Shown here one piece after another: positions 47,501-57,617 of a DNA stretch of 64,000 nucleotides. The stretch lies in the NCBI GenBank assembly GCA_964016885.1, contig OZ024740.1, positions 197,763,082 through 197,827,081 of the forward strand, given 5' to 3'. Origin of the DNA: Eledone cirrhosa (Eukaryota; Mollusca; Cephalopoda; Octopoda; Eledonidae). The position numbers were made by a program, and so were the translations under genes. The number at the start of each line of letters is the position of its first letter. The first letter of the stretch is position 1. Below the pieces are notes generated by a model, which did not search any database, was not told where the DNA came from, and worked only from the letters and a program-made list of their open reading frames with translations.

Positions 47501-47988
47501 TTATCGATAGTGTTTTCCTCAGCATTCGAGGTAGACTTAGATGGTACAGGTGGTGTCAATTTTCTTACAGGCATAGTTGTTTCAAGGCGCTGTTCGACCT
47601 GGCTGCTAAGAAGTCTAGTAGCATGGCGATCTGTAGCACGTGTTGTTGATTCCATGTTTGTTGTAGGGGACTTACAATTAATACTATTTATCGTATTTTT
47701 ACATTCAACAAACGTCGCTTGTTGGCGTAATTGTTTCGCTGTGAAATAATTTAGTTCTGGGTGCATTTCGTCCCAGTGTAGCTTCATTCTGTTCATATAG
47801 CCAATGGAGGGATTGTTTTTTGACCTTTTATAACAAATTAAATAAATCATTATTAAGTTCGCAACTCCAATTTCGGTCTCTTCTGTAGCTACAACTGAAT
47901 AAAGTTTGTTTACTTTTCTTGTTGGTTGTCTTCGATACTTCCTTAATTTTGTTGTTGATCTTGTGTTCAGCCATGCTGTTTGTAGCAA
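44508..47988 (-). pseudogene. R4-b polyprotein: DNA-binding N-terminus, RT, RLE
   Basis: N-terminal part (47988-47251) holds GYMNRMKLHWDEMHPEL and KQLRQQATFVE, a motif pair I associate with this LINE group. A middle part (47053-46790) is Lys/Arg-rich. RT: NYRPIACQNLMY near 46440, DYRKAFDSVPHS near 46215, GIFQGDSLSVILF near 46040, catalytic FFVDDLKLY near 45905. Then LNWTIDEIRAVDVG, LYLKRKQRGRGL, part of the spacer, and the RLE nuclease HNRPDIMRWDR near 44920. Breaks: TAG after PHS (46191-46193), frame loss near 45320, and a deletion near 44955 that removed the zinc knuckle found in copy ii. The hydrophobic Val before DD is unusual next to the Ala of many LINEs. Confidence 0.87.
46903..46946. 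repeat. Perfect 21-bp palindrome with 2-nt centre
   Basis: Arms 46903-46923 and 46926-46946 are exact reverse complements with TC between. It lies in the coding region between the N-terminal domain and the RT of R4-b and keeps the frame open. It may be a snap-back inverted duplication. Confidence 0.93.
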
Positions 47989-48190
47989 ATCCTTGTAAAA
48001 TGAATTATGTATTTAGTCGGACATCTCTATGAATTCGAATAAAATGTGTCTTCAGAAGACATAGTTTGAAGAATAACCAGTTATTCAACATGACTGTAGT
48101 TGTGGCATTACTGTCGGAGATAGTATTCATCTTAAATTTAATAAATAGTCTCCCACGCCAAAATATGCAACTGATCGCGTTGACTGTATA

Positions 48191-48312
48191 GTGTATGTAT
48201 GTATGTACGTACGTATGTATGTATGTATGTATGTATGTATGTATGTATGTATGTATGTATGTATGTATGTATGTATGTATGTATGTATGTATGTATGTAT
48301 GTATGTATGTTT
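48191..48312. repeat. (TATG)n microsatellite at the 5' end of R4-b copy iii
   Basis: About 30 units with two TACG variants. Confidence 0.95.
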
Positions 48313-48349
48313 GTATGCATGCATGTATATATGTATTTGTGTATTTATG

Positions 48350-49190
48350 TAGCTAGAGGTTGCTGACAGATTTGTGTATTTGGGTAGTACTCTGAGTGTA
48401 ACGTGCTCTCTGGATGGAGAAGTTAGTCTAGTGAGTGAAGAAGCCAAGTGAGTGATTTCGAAGGCTCAGCGACCGTCTTTGGTGCCGGCGAGGAATCACA
48501 ATGTAGACCAAGGTGAGAGTGTATGCAGCATGTGTACTGTCAGCTTTGCTGTATGCGTGTGAGTCATGGGTTGCCTATAAATAGAACGATTTCACCAGCA
48601 GTGTCTCATAAAGATGTTCGGTATCAGGTGACAGATGCATGTGAGTGATGTTGAGGTCCTTGAGAGAAGTGAGTGTCGGAGCATTGAGAGTATCATCCAA
48701 CAACGGCGTTTGCGATGAACCGGACACCCCTGCAGAATGGAGGATGATCGAATCCCAAAACAACCGTTGTATGGCGAACTTTGAAAGGGTAAGAGACCAC
48801 TTCACAAGCCAAGGCTCCGATTCAAGGATTGTGTAAAGGACTCATTGGAAAAGAACTGGTTTGATGGTGGCTGACTGGGAGATAAAGACTCTTGAATGGG
48901 AAACTTGGCGGGGAATGGTGAATGATGAGGATAGACGCATAGCGCACAAGAAGATCAAACGGGATGTCTGTAAGCAAAGCACTGGTGTATCTCTCGAAGC
49001 GATCGGTGTCTCCATTGAATTGAAATGCCCTGCGTGTGGAAAAATTTGCTAGATCAAATCTGGTCTAAGACCTGATGTGAGACCCGAGGCCAGAGAGATC
49101 CATAGTTGTCGTCAATGTGAGAATGAGTGCAAGTCTAGCAGGCTTGAAAAGCCATATCCGAGCGTCACACATCTGAACTTGACAAGCGAT
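48350..49190 (+). pseudogene. Zinc-finger APE-type LINE, decayed 3' fragment
   Basis: Reads, through several frameshifts, like the end of the element at 35766-38384: ADRFVYLGSTLS near 48365, a YAACVLSALLYACESW-like stretch near 48520, a KPRLRFKDCVKDSL-like stretch near 48810, and at the end CPACGKIC and KSHIRASH finger pieces (49030 and 49150). It is a different, older subfamily. Its 3' end runs to GCAGCCATCATGTATG at 49212, the same junction as at 44035. Confidence 0.75.
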
Positions 49191-49887
49191 TGCAATACTC
49201 TTAGCAGAGTTTGCAGCCATCATGTATGTATATATGCATCTACATAGTATGTGTGTTTGTACATATGTATACGTATGTACATGTGTGTGTTTGTTTGGAG
49301 AATCTTAAAAAGAAATGACACCTATAAACATGAAACACGGTATATTATAAAATGTATTTTGTTACTGAATACAATTCACAAAATAGTTATCGATTTTGAT
49401 TATACATTTACGATTAAAAAATATTCAAGTCCTTCCGAGTTTGCTTTGAAATACGAGAAAAACAAAATATTTCTTAGTTTCATATCTGCTGGCTTTGTTG
49501 TAGCTCTGGAAGCTTACAATGAAAATATCAATGTTTTATGTAGACTAAAACTAAGGCAAATCCTTTCTTCTCATTTACTACCACCCCAGTATATGTAATA
49601 CCTAATGTATTAAAACAGATCTGTTGCTTCTGTTAAGACAAATTAATTAGAGCGCACACATCAGCGAGGCCAGCCAGCCACCATATATTTGTCCCGAATC
49701 TTTGGAAATACTTAATGAATTGCAAACAGCTCCGTTGCTTCCATTAAGATTAAATAGAGGTAGCCTGTTCGGGTATACACCTCAGAGATGCCTTCCCTTC
49801 CACAATATATTTGTTCACTCTCCTTGGATGAAGCTAACGAACGAGGGATTCGTCAAAGACCACATCATTTGTTTATGTACATTCTTA
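49191..49887. other. No recognisable gene
   Basis: A 115-codon frame at 49251-49598 starts in simple sequence and continues as unremarkable Lys/Phe-rich sequence that I cannot assign. Nothing else stands out. Confidence 0.5.
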
Positions 49888-49889
49888 TG

Positions 49890-49968
<79 letters not shown>

Positions 49969-49986
49969 TTACTACTACTACTACTA
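49888..49986. repeat. (CTA)n microsatellite
   Basis: About 32 trinucleotide units with one ATT interruption. Long Thr or Val frames are artefacts. Confidence 0.97.
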
Positions 49987-50254
49987 GACTTAAGAAACTA
50001 CCACCGTTCGTCCGTATCACTCCATTTATACCTTTCATTTTTTCGAATTTATTCTTGACTATTACATGCAGGCGATAGAATGTGATCTCTAAATATTGCA
50101 TACAAATATATACATTCTAAATGACAGACAGACACTTTGATTATCTGTACAAGGAATATTTATTAGGATGTTGTTTAAGTGTGTAGAAGCTGCTAAATAT
50201 TCGGTCGCCCTCATGTCTCTGATTTTCAGCCCCATGGATTTTGTCTATTATATT

Positions 50255-50345
50255 CCTTTGTTATTTTTTGAATGCCTGATGATGTCACCCGATTCATACT
50301 GAACCCGGTCATTGAAATGATCATAGTATAATAAACCTTTCAAGG
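50255..50345 (+). ncRNA. Hammerhead ribozyme candidate (HHR6)
   Basis: Plus strand: CTGATGA (50276-50282), helix II TGTCACC/GGTCATT with a C-C mismatch at pair 4 and an extra weak T-T pair at the base, GAAA (50314-50317), helix III AT-GATC-AT, predicted cleavage after A 50325. Helix I is GTAT with ATGC (one G-T), then a loose A/T-rich extension. Same architecture as HHR1-3, but helix II is weaker, so activity is less sure. Confidence 0.7.
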
Positions 50346-50524
50346 ATTTACACCAGTCCAGCGTCCTGTTATTTTATAATAATTAACTCCGTACTCGCAC
50401 CACCAACTACACAAACGAAGAAGGGTGAGTTGCATTACGTTGAGTGCTCTCCATGATATTACATCGAGGTTGACCATATGGAATGACCAGTTCTATCCAA
50501 TGGTGAACCAACAAACCTAAATAA

Positions 50525-50581
<57 letters not shown>

Positions 50582-51657
50582 CATTCTAAATGATTCATGG
50601 TAGTCAACGGGAAAGTATTTGATATACTGCTTTGCTCACGAGGCTTTGCATATTAAAAATATATTGATAAACGACAATCACATATACATACATATGTGCA
50701 TTCATACATACATGCATATATACATTAGCATTTATATATCATAGGTGTTCAGTGCATTTTTGCCGAGTAGCAGACATGATGTGGTAGGAAAAGAAAACGT
50801 AATTATACGTACACATACATACGTTTTAAATAGTATAAACATGTACATACATTTTTATCTAAATATTCATTGGAACTAAAAAAAAAAACTCGACAGAGTT
50901 GGCTTCGATAAATGTGAACTCGATTGAAACTAATTTGAACCAAAGTACATTTGTCAATAAACTACCGCAGAACACTTCAAGTGTTTTTGGCCAGTTGCGC
51001 TAATTCGGTCGACATCGTAAAAAACCTACTTCTACCTACAATATTTCATTCATATACAAATACGAAACAACAATAAAAATCTAACTCCAAACATAGATTA
51101 TAAATAAAACACCGACTTTGCATTGTAAGTTCTATTAACCAGAGCATTCGGGAGTAAGCCATTAAACCATCACACTGTCTGTCTCTCAAAGAGAACGCAC
51201 AATACGTAATCTTTCCAAATTGAATTCTTTTCAGCAGACAGATCTTCAGCTATTGCTCCAAGTTTTGATCTTAAGTGACAGTCGTGGACCGGTTGAACCA
51301 CTTTAGATTAAAACGTTACTGACAGAAGAAGTGATGTGGGGCTGTCAGGTGTTCAGAGGGTTTTTAAAACGCTGTCCGGAAACCTTCCTTGAATTAGTGT
51401 CACAATGTACGCTATCAAATACTCTTATCAAATGTCAATAAAATGATTTTACAAAATTCTACCCATTTTGCTACCCTTCTTTGATCTCTCACTCACTATA
51501 TATCTCTTTCTCTGTGTGTCTCTCTCAATCAGTCTCTTCAGTGGTTCTGTATTTATCTATGCGAACCGTGGTAATTACAAATTGAAGAATATCTGTGCTC
51601 TGTGTGCACACCATACCGTATATATATATATATATATATTACACACACACATATATA

Positions 51658-51687
<30 letters not shown>
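50346..51687. other. AT-rich DNA without recognisable gene
   Basis: Contains (TA)n at 50531-50574, 51620-51640 and 51660-51687 and short CA/TA simple sequence. I found no supported coding region or known element. Confidence 0.55.
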
Positions 51688-51689
<2 letters not shown>

Positions 51690-51846
51690 ACAGAGAGGGT
51701 GTGGTAAGATATCAGGTAGACCATAATGCACAAGAGTACTCGAGACTTGGGGTAGTAGAGTGGGTAACATGAGAAGATTTAGGACCGGTTCCGGCCGTTT
51801 CGAGAGAGCTAGATCTGGAGCTCAGGCGTCGGGGTGCTGAATCATT

Positions 51847-51847
<1 letters not shown>
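51688..51847 (+). repeat. Dispersed repeat in (TA)n, copy 2
   Basis: Second copy of the 26158-26295 repeat, again with (TA)n on both sides. The right-hand (TA)n leads directly to HHR3. Confidence 0.7.
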
Positions 51848-51879
<32 letters not shown>

Positions 51880-51889
<10 letters not shown>

Positions 51890-51956
51890 ATTATGCGGAT
51901 TTCAAAAACAAATATCATCATGCAATTATATTTGTGTTTTCATCAGATAAAATAGG
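51880..51956 (-). ncRNA. Hammerhead ribozyme, type I (HHR3)
   Basis: Minus strand: CTGATGA (51946-51940), helix II of 12 pairs (AAACACAAATAT/ATATTTGTTTTT) with a C-T mismatch at pair 4 and a 12-nt loop, GAAA (51903-51900), helix III AT-CCGC-AT, predicted cleavage after A 51892. Helix I is eight perfect pairs: ATAAAATA after the site with TATTTTAT before the core. Every core position fits. The helix II sequence differs almost entirely from HHR1 and HHR2 while pairing is kept. Confidence 0.87.
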
Positions 51957-53376
51957 AAGACATGATATGAAGGTTAAAAAACACTTGTGGATAGTGCAGT
52001 TTTAAATCAACATATGAAAAGTAGTTTTAGCAGTAGTTTCTTATCCGATATCTGCATTGCTTTATTGTACTACAATAAAACTCACCTCCTACATTATAAA
52101 CTAGCATGAGTTTCACTGCTAGTACCGGTTGCATCTCAGCCTACTCAATAGGTAATGTTAAGTAAACTTCCAGAGTAGAGACATAGTTATTTACGTTAAT
52201 ACAACACACGTAAATGGGTACCTTCAATCTATACCCGAACCCGGGTAAAAATGTAAAAAGGCAAAAAAAGGATTAACACGGATAAGCGATATAATAGGTT
52301 TTATTCCAAGCATTAACATATGTTTCATCGCATAATTAGTAATTGATTCTTGTCTTGAAACTTCTATCATCAATAATCGATTGACAATTGTGAATTTCGA
52401 TTTTTAATACATAAAACAATATAGCCACCATGTGAAATTTCAAAATACTGATTAGTATTACAAGATCAAGGGTGTTCTGCTCGAACAATCTGGTATTACA
52501 TGTGTTACCGATTTGCCGGTAATATGAAATTTTCCAATATTGACATGAATAGCCGCGACCAAGCATGTAACTTAGAGAGTGTGGCGAACAAATTCACGAG
52601 AGCAACCAATAATTTACAGAATGGATTTCTGAAGAGGAACGTAAAGAAACCACAATTAAATAAGGTACTGATTTCATATGTTATCTTGATATAAAGTTAG
52701 TTGTTTTTTCTGTTTCTTGATATGTTTCAAGTTAGCCTCGAATTCAGTTAATTATATAAGATAAAACAAGATCTTAAGGATAGTCGTGGTTAGAAACTCC
52801 TTCCAGTATGGCAGTAGGGATTCAACAAAGTTCGTTGAAATAATAATGGTGGCGATATAAATTAAAGTTACCTGACAGGAACATTTACGATTATAACTCG
52901 TGTGTTAAATTCTATTTATTTTCTTTCAGAACGTTTGATGTGTGATTTTGATTCCATCAAACTGTCTGTGGACAAATAATAGAACTAGCGTCATGCCCCA
53001 TCAATTTCTATTAATTCATTATAAGTATTTATTGTTTTCATGACTGATCTTACTTTACTACTAACTTTAGCACAACACAGTTCTACACATAAACATAATT
53101 AATTTTATAGAAAGAAAGTTTTATTTTAGTACATACTCTTTTACTATTTGATTAGTTTTAGCCATGAGACTGCGTCTATGCTGAGGCTTCACGTTAAAGG
53201 GGTTTAGTCAATAATATGAACAACAGTACGTATGTTTTTGCAAGTCTAGAACCTATTTCGTCATCTCCCTTTGTCAAACCGACCATTATGTTACGAGATG
53301 TAATCAAATAGTAAATGGACGCATACTCTTATACATTCATACTGCCCATATATATATATATATATATATATATAAT
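51957..53376. other. AT-rich DNA, no supported gene
   Basis: A hairpin ACTAGCA...TGCTAGT lies at 52102-52125 in a block (GCATGAGTTTCACTGCTAGTA) that recurs at 62778-62800. A 64-codon frame at 52500-52694 is not assignable. (TA)n at 53348-53374. Confidence 0.5.
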
Positions 53377-53556
53377 CGAAGAAATAGATGAAAGAGAAGC
53401 AAGCCGTTAAAATATATTTATAACAAGCTCTTACACTTATTACGCCCAAGTTGGGCTCATCAGAGGCTCACAAGAAAATAAAGGGTTTAATTAGGAACCC
53501 TTTAAATGGTACAATCATCGATCCTGCAGAGATACTCAAGATTTATTCCGTTAGTG
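53377..53556 (+). repeat. PLE-3 left terminal arm
   Basis: Reverse complement of the right-arm pieces at 54803-54849 and 55214-55345 with a few percent divergence. It holds a decayed hammerhead. A direct (TA)n tract precedes it. Confidence 0.85.
53440..53476 (-). ncRNA. Decayed hammerhead in the PLE-3 left arm
   Basis: Minus strand CTGATGA, helix II GCCC/GGGC with loop AACTT, then GTAA where the core needs GAAA. The right arm (plus strand, about 55244-55275) has the same helix II and GTAAC-ATT-GT but CTGAGAA for CTGATGA. Both are expected to be inactive. Hammerheads in both terminal repeats are typical of PLEs. Confidence 0.72.
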
Positions 53557-53707
53557 TGGAGGAATACGACGAGGCAATCAGGTCCGGACACATGTAGTGC
53601 AACACCCTTGAGGGATGACGGGGGCTGGATAATAGATGTTCACAGATGTTTAATTTTTAGCCCACCGTTTTAAGACATGCCAGAGCGCGGTGTAAAATGC
53701 CCTGGTA

Positions 53708-54766
53708 CTATGGTGTTTGAGTATTATCCGGGGTCCATCTGTAGAATGACTGTTGTAGTCTATGGCCGCAATTGATGACGGTTTCGGCTCGACTGTTGAG
53801 GAGGTCAGGGGGCGCTTGCACTATATAGTAAAGCTCCATGAGACAGAGCTGGCAGTTTTTCTTGAAGTTGTAGGGCGTTGCCTGGTTGACAATTTCCCAA
53901 TAAGTGAAGCTAATGCTAGCGTCGTTTAATCGGGTGATGTAATTGGCGAGGGATGTAGAGTACCTTAGCTTCCTATTCCTAAAAGAGTGAAGATGCGCTC
54001 GAAATCTAGTCTTGAATGACCCAGAAGTGGCCTCTATGTAATACTTGACACTATTGTGGCTAGTAACGGTACATCTATATATAACATTTTTAGTTAGGCA
54101 TTGGCCCCGGAGCGGACAGTTAGCAGGGTCACGTCAATTGCAGTGCTTACTACGGTCCCCTCCGATTTGGCGGTTGTTAGTACCCACTGCAATAATATTA
54201 TTAATATTATTATTATTATTAGGACAACGGCTTCTATTGTTGTCGTTAGTATTACCATAGCTAAGGACACATAGGGTAGTACCCTGCGTACGTCGTATGT
54301 TACCGCGCCTTCTACTGTAGCTGTTTGCTCCATTGGGGTCCGTACCGCAACCATCAGCCGCACTACTATTTTGGCGAGCATGTCGGTCAAGGTTATCACC
54401 AACATTGCCGGATGCGGCTAGGGAATCGCTAGGGTTATCTAATCCACCGTACTCTCTAAGATTGTCGTTGCTAGGATGCTGTGTTTTAGTGAGCTTGTTG
54501 TAGTTACTTATCGCTATCAGGTCAGCTAGATTGGCTGTAGTGGAAAAGGATATTTTTACGTTATTCTTATTGAGGATGTTTCTGTATTTATGGTTAGGTG
54601 GGAAGTTTTTCTCTAAGGCCTCGAAGAAGATTCTATATAGGTCTGAGGCCACACTCTGAGAGTATGGAGGATGGAACCACAGGACATTACGTTGGCGGTT
54701 CCATGTAGCTGTGGGTTTACTGTGGGCTGTGCTGTCCGGGTGACCGCTCTTATCGTTGCTAATGTG
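53708..54766 (-). pseudogene. PLE-3: end of Penelope-like RT plus GIY-YIG nuclease
   Basis: One frame on the minus strand, open from 54766 to 53708 except for a TGA at 54134-54136. It starts in the RT thumb region (WNRQRNVLWFHPPYSQSV, FEALEKNFPPNHKYRNILN), passes an Asn/Ser-rich low-complexity linker (about 54500-54180), then the nuclease: CPLRGQCLTKNVIYRCTV, KYYIEATSGSFKTRFRAH, NCQLCLMELYYI and INCGH. The Gly of the second nuclease motif (YIG) is Glu. The upstream RT core is missing. The C-terminal knuckle pattern differs from PLE-1 and PLE-2, so this is another PLE lineage. Confidence 0.87.
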
Positions 54767-54802
54767 TTACTGCCTAATGCGCATATTGTTTGCGTAATGC
54801 CA

Positions 54803-55345
54803 GGGATAAATTTTGAGTATCTCTGCAGGATCGATGATTGTACCATTTAAACACCATGGGCGTATAATCATGTGATTGTGCAGGGCTTGGCGTTTATTCC
54901 TTTACACCTCTCGGCGTTTAAACGTTTGTTATAATTGCAGCTTCATACTAACTTAAACCGGTACATAAGTTTCATCGACCTTAATATTATTGAACACTCA
55001 CATTCATACTTTAACTGTGCCTCTGCAAATTGGCTTGACAAAGCATAATTAAATTAGCACGTAGTAAATATACTTAGGGGAAGAAATAAATATTTTGTAA
55101 TAGTGGACGGAAATTTAGCAGATAATTCCAAATAGCATCGTTCACAAACATAAACATCTAACTTTGTAACACCGAGATATGAATTTCGATGTTAAAATCG
55201 TACTCCTACCCATTCAGGGTTCCTAATTAAACGCTTTATTTTCTTGTGACCCTCTGAGAAGCCCAACTTGGGCGTAACATTGTAAGAGCTTGTTATAAAT
55301 ATATTTTAACGGCTTGCTTCTCTTTCATCTATTTATTCGATTATA
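54803..55345 (-). repeat. PLE-3 right terminal arm, interrupted
   Basis: 54803-54849 and 55214-55345 together mirror the left arm. The 364 bases between (54850-55213) have no counterpart in the left arm and are either an insertion here or a deletion there; they contain nothing recognisable. Confidence 0.8.
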
Positions 55346-55717
55346 ATTGGTCTGCTAAATATTAACGCTTCTAATATTTAACCCTGTAGGCACAAGCATT
55401 GAGCACAAATGCACCTGCTTATGGCAATTAATTATCTGTATCGTCTCTTTCTATAACGCTTCCTCTCTCTATTCTCTCTCACGATACTGTAACATTATAC
55501 ACACACACGCACACACACACGCACCCCCCCCCCACATATATATATATATATAACAGACTTTGAACAGAAAATAATTCTATTCTATGCAGGAAATAGACAA
55601 AAGTCCTACGCAAGATAGTAAAAGCAAATTCCCCCGCTGCTATAACTGAAAATTATGTAAACGAATAAATATATAGAATATGGCGGCCATGACTTCCGGT
55701 CCCTGATCTCACTAGAT
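55346..55717. other. No gene; CA-rich and (TA)n simple sequence
   Basis: Includes (CA)n and a C run near 55500-55535 and a short (TA)n to 55551. Confidence 0.55.
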
Positions 55718-56639
55718 TTGCCGGCGTATCTTTCGGCGGTAACCTCGTGCCGCGTCTTCGTCAGCAGGGTTTTTGAAAACACAAAGAACCCTCTGTGTTC
55801 AGAGAACGCCTGTGAGACGTGGGACCGGCTGGGACTTAGCCCAGTAGACGTCCCTCCTCCTTCTCCCTCTGTTGACGTAATGTCACCCCAACGCACTTGG
55901 GATGCCACCCAGTGCAGCCTGGCCTCAGACAGGCTCATGCGCCAGCTCAACCAGCATCGCCTCGAAACCCCACAGTGGTGCCTGGCTCCATGCCCTGCCC
56001 TCCTTCTCCACTGGCACGCAGCTAGACAACCATAGCCTGCGCATCGGCGTTTCCCTGAGGCTCGGCCTCCGGATCTGCCAGCCACACCAATGTCGCTGCG
56101 GTTCTACCCGCTTTCCTGTCGCCACAGTGCCGGCCGCATTCCACGCCATGCTTCCCTCAACGAGGTCATTAAGCATGGCTTGGACGCTGCAGGCTTCCCT
56201 TCCCATTCGAGCCGGTGGGGCTGGATCGAGGGGACGGCAAAAGACCAGATGACATGACCATCTTCCCGTTCCGCGGAGGCAATCTCTTCGTCTGGGATGC
56301 CACTTCCACCGACACTTTTTGCAGCCGCAACCTGGTGCAGTCTATGACTGACCCAGGTTCTGCTGCACGTCGAGCTGAGGGTGCCAAACTCCTAAACTGC
56401 TGGTCGCTCTCCGACAGGTTTGCGGTCGTACCCCCCTGGCAGTGGAGGGTTCTGGTGTCCTTGGCCCCAGGGCTACCTCCTTACTCACCACCATAGGCGC
56501 TGATCTGGCCAGCCGCAGGTGTGAGCCCCGCGAGTTGGAGTGGCTTTTCCAGCGCGTCTCCCTTGCCGTCCTCCGAGGAAACGCCTTCTCCATTCTGTCG
56601 ACCGGGGCTGTGGGTGGGCCCCATCGCGTACCGTTGTAG
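55718..56639 (+). pseudogene. RLE-like retroelement C-terminus, copy 1
   Basis: GC-richer than its surroundings. Pieces in different frames read as one protein: [80 protein letters not shown] with VWDATSTDTF, and a conserved tail ending RGNAFSIL. The RPD-x(12)-D spacing plus an upstream CxC...H knuckle looks like the restriction-like nuclease end of an RLE-type LINE; this family assignment is inference. One break is visible by comparison: six C at 56431-56436 against four in copy 2. Confidence 0.65.
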
Positions 56640-57611
56640 TTGTTATATACAGATAGTAACTCGTTTTTCAAGTTATTTGCCGATTATTCTTTAATCTGTT
56701 ATCTTAATACAACTGTGTGTTCATATTTTCTATATATTTATTCGTTTACATAATTTCTTCGTTCCCATTCGTGCAGAATAAAAATTGCCATGAACGAAAC
56801 AAAGATGAAAAAAAAAAAAAATCTATAAACATAAAAAAAAAAATAATAAATGATCACGCATTTGGTTCCATATTGTTGGAACAGGTTCGTAGCAGACAAG
56901 CTGAACTTTTCGGATGCTTATTCATGTGGCCGCTGTTTTTATTCCACAGTTTCAATATAGAGCCTTGCTTCCTACTGGTAATATGTAGCCAATCAGGTTT
57001 CAACATTCTCTAAGCAGTACAGTATATGAAAGCCCCTGTAGCTGCATTTGCCAGCTTTTGATCGACTTTTATCAATACCACTGCTAACATACGCAACATG
57101 ACAACGCAGCGAGGCAACATTTTCCAACATTACTCAAGTAGTTTTAAAGGAGATTTAAATCCAGCTGGTTCAAAGTACTCTTCCAATTTGTTTTACTTGG
57201 TCTTCAAATTTCGCCGCTTTCTGTTGAATTTCTCTGATGTTTAGGAGAGTGGCAGTATATATATCACATTTTATTGATAGACGAACGAAAATGATGAATA
57301 TCATACACTCTAGAAATTGTATTTCCTACTGACAGTTCCAAGCGATGATTTATATAATTTTAGAATACTTCAGCAACAATCATTGAGCCACACACCTTGC
57401 ATGTACCTATAAAATTATGTAGATACCCACAGCATTGGGTATGTATTGTTAATGTTTTTTATAGGTACATACATAACATTATGTATGTACCTATAACATT
57501 GGTATGCACTCATAACGTCATATATATACCCATGAAATTGTGTATATACCCATATCATTGAATATGTAGCCCTAACACAGTGTATATATTTATAAAATTA
57601 TCTTTGATCTC
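56107..57611 (+). repeat. 1.5-kb tandem duplication, unit 1
   Basis: Repeated at 57618-59130 with a few percent divergence: coding end, shared non-coding trailer with A-rich runs, and AT-rich tail with repeated ACCTATAACATT-type motifs. Unit 1 has one extra such motif near 57480-57500. Confidence 0.9.
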
Positions 57612-57617
57612 TTTCGG

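Larger units (their letters stand above)
44413..48190 (-). mobile_element. R4-b LINE, nearly full-length copy iii, bounded by (TATG)n
   Basis: About 3.8 kb on the minus strand with (TATG)n at both ends (44316-44412 and 48191-48312). It has a leader of about 200 bases, an N-terminal DNA-binding region, RT, zinc knuckle and RLE domain, and a 3' UTR matching copy ii. Its boundaries suggest insertion within a (TATG)n tract. Internally disrupted. Confidence 0.88.

Noticed and set aside
49251..49598. 115-codon frame as a gene
   Set aside because: It begins inside simple sequence, the remainder is AT-driven Lys/Phe/Ile-rich, and no motif is visible.
52500..52694. 64-codon frame followed by AAG|GTACTG as a possible host exon
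   Set aside because: The donor is weak, no convincing acceptor lies upstream, and no protein family is recognised.
55718..56252. Overlapping frames on both strands in GC-richer DNA as separate host genes
   Set aside because: Only pieces in changing frames match one protein type; the others are shadows of higher GC content.
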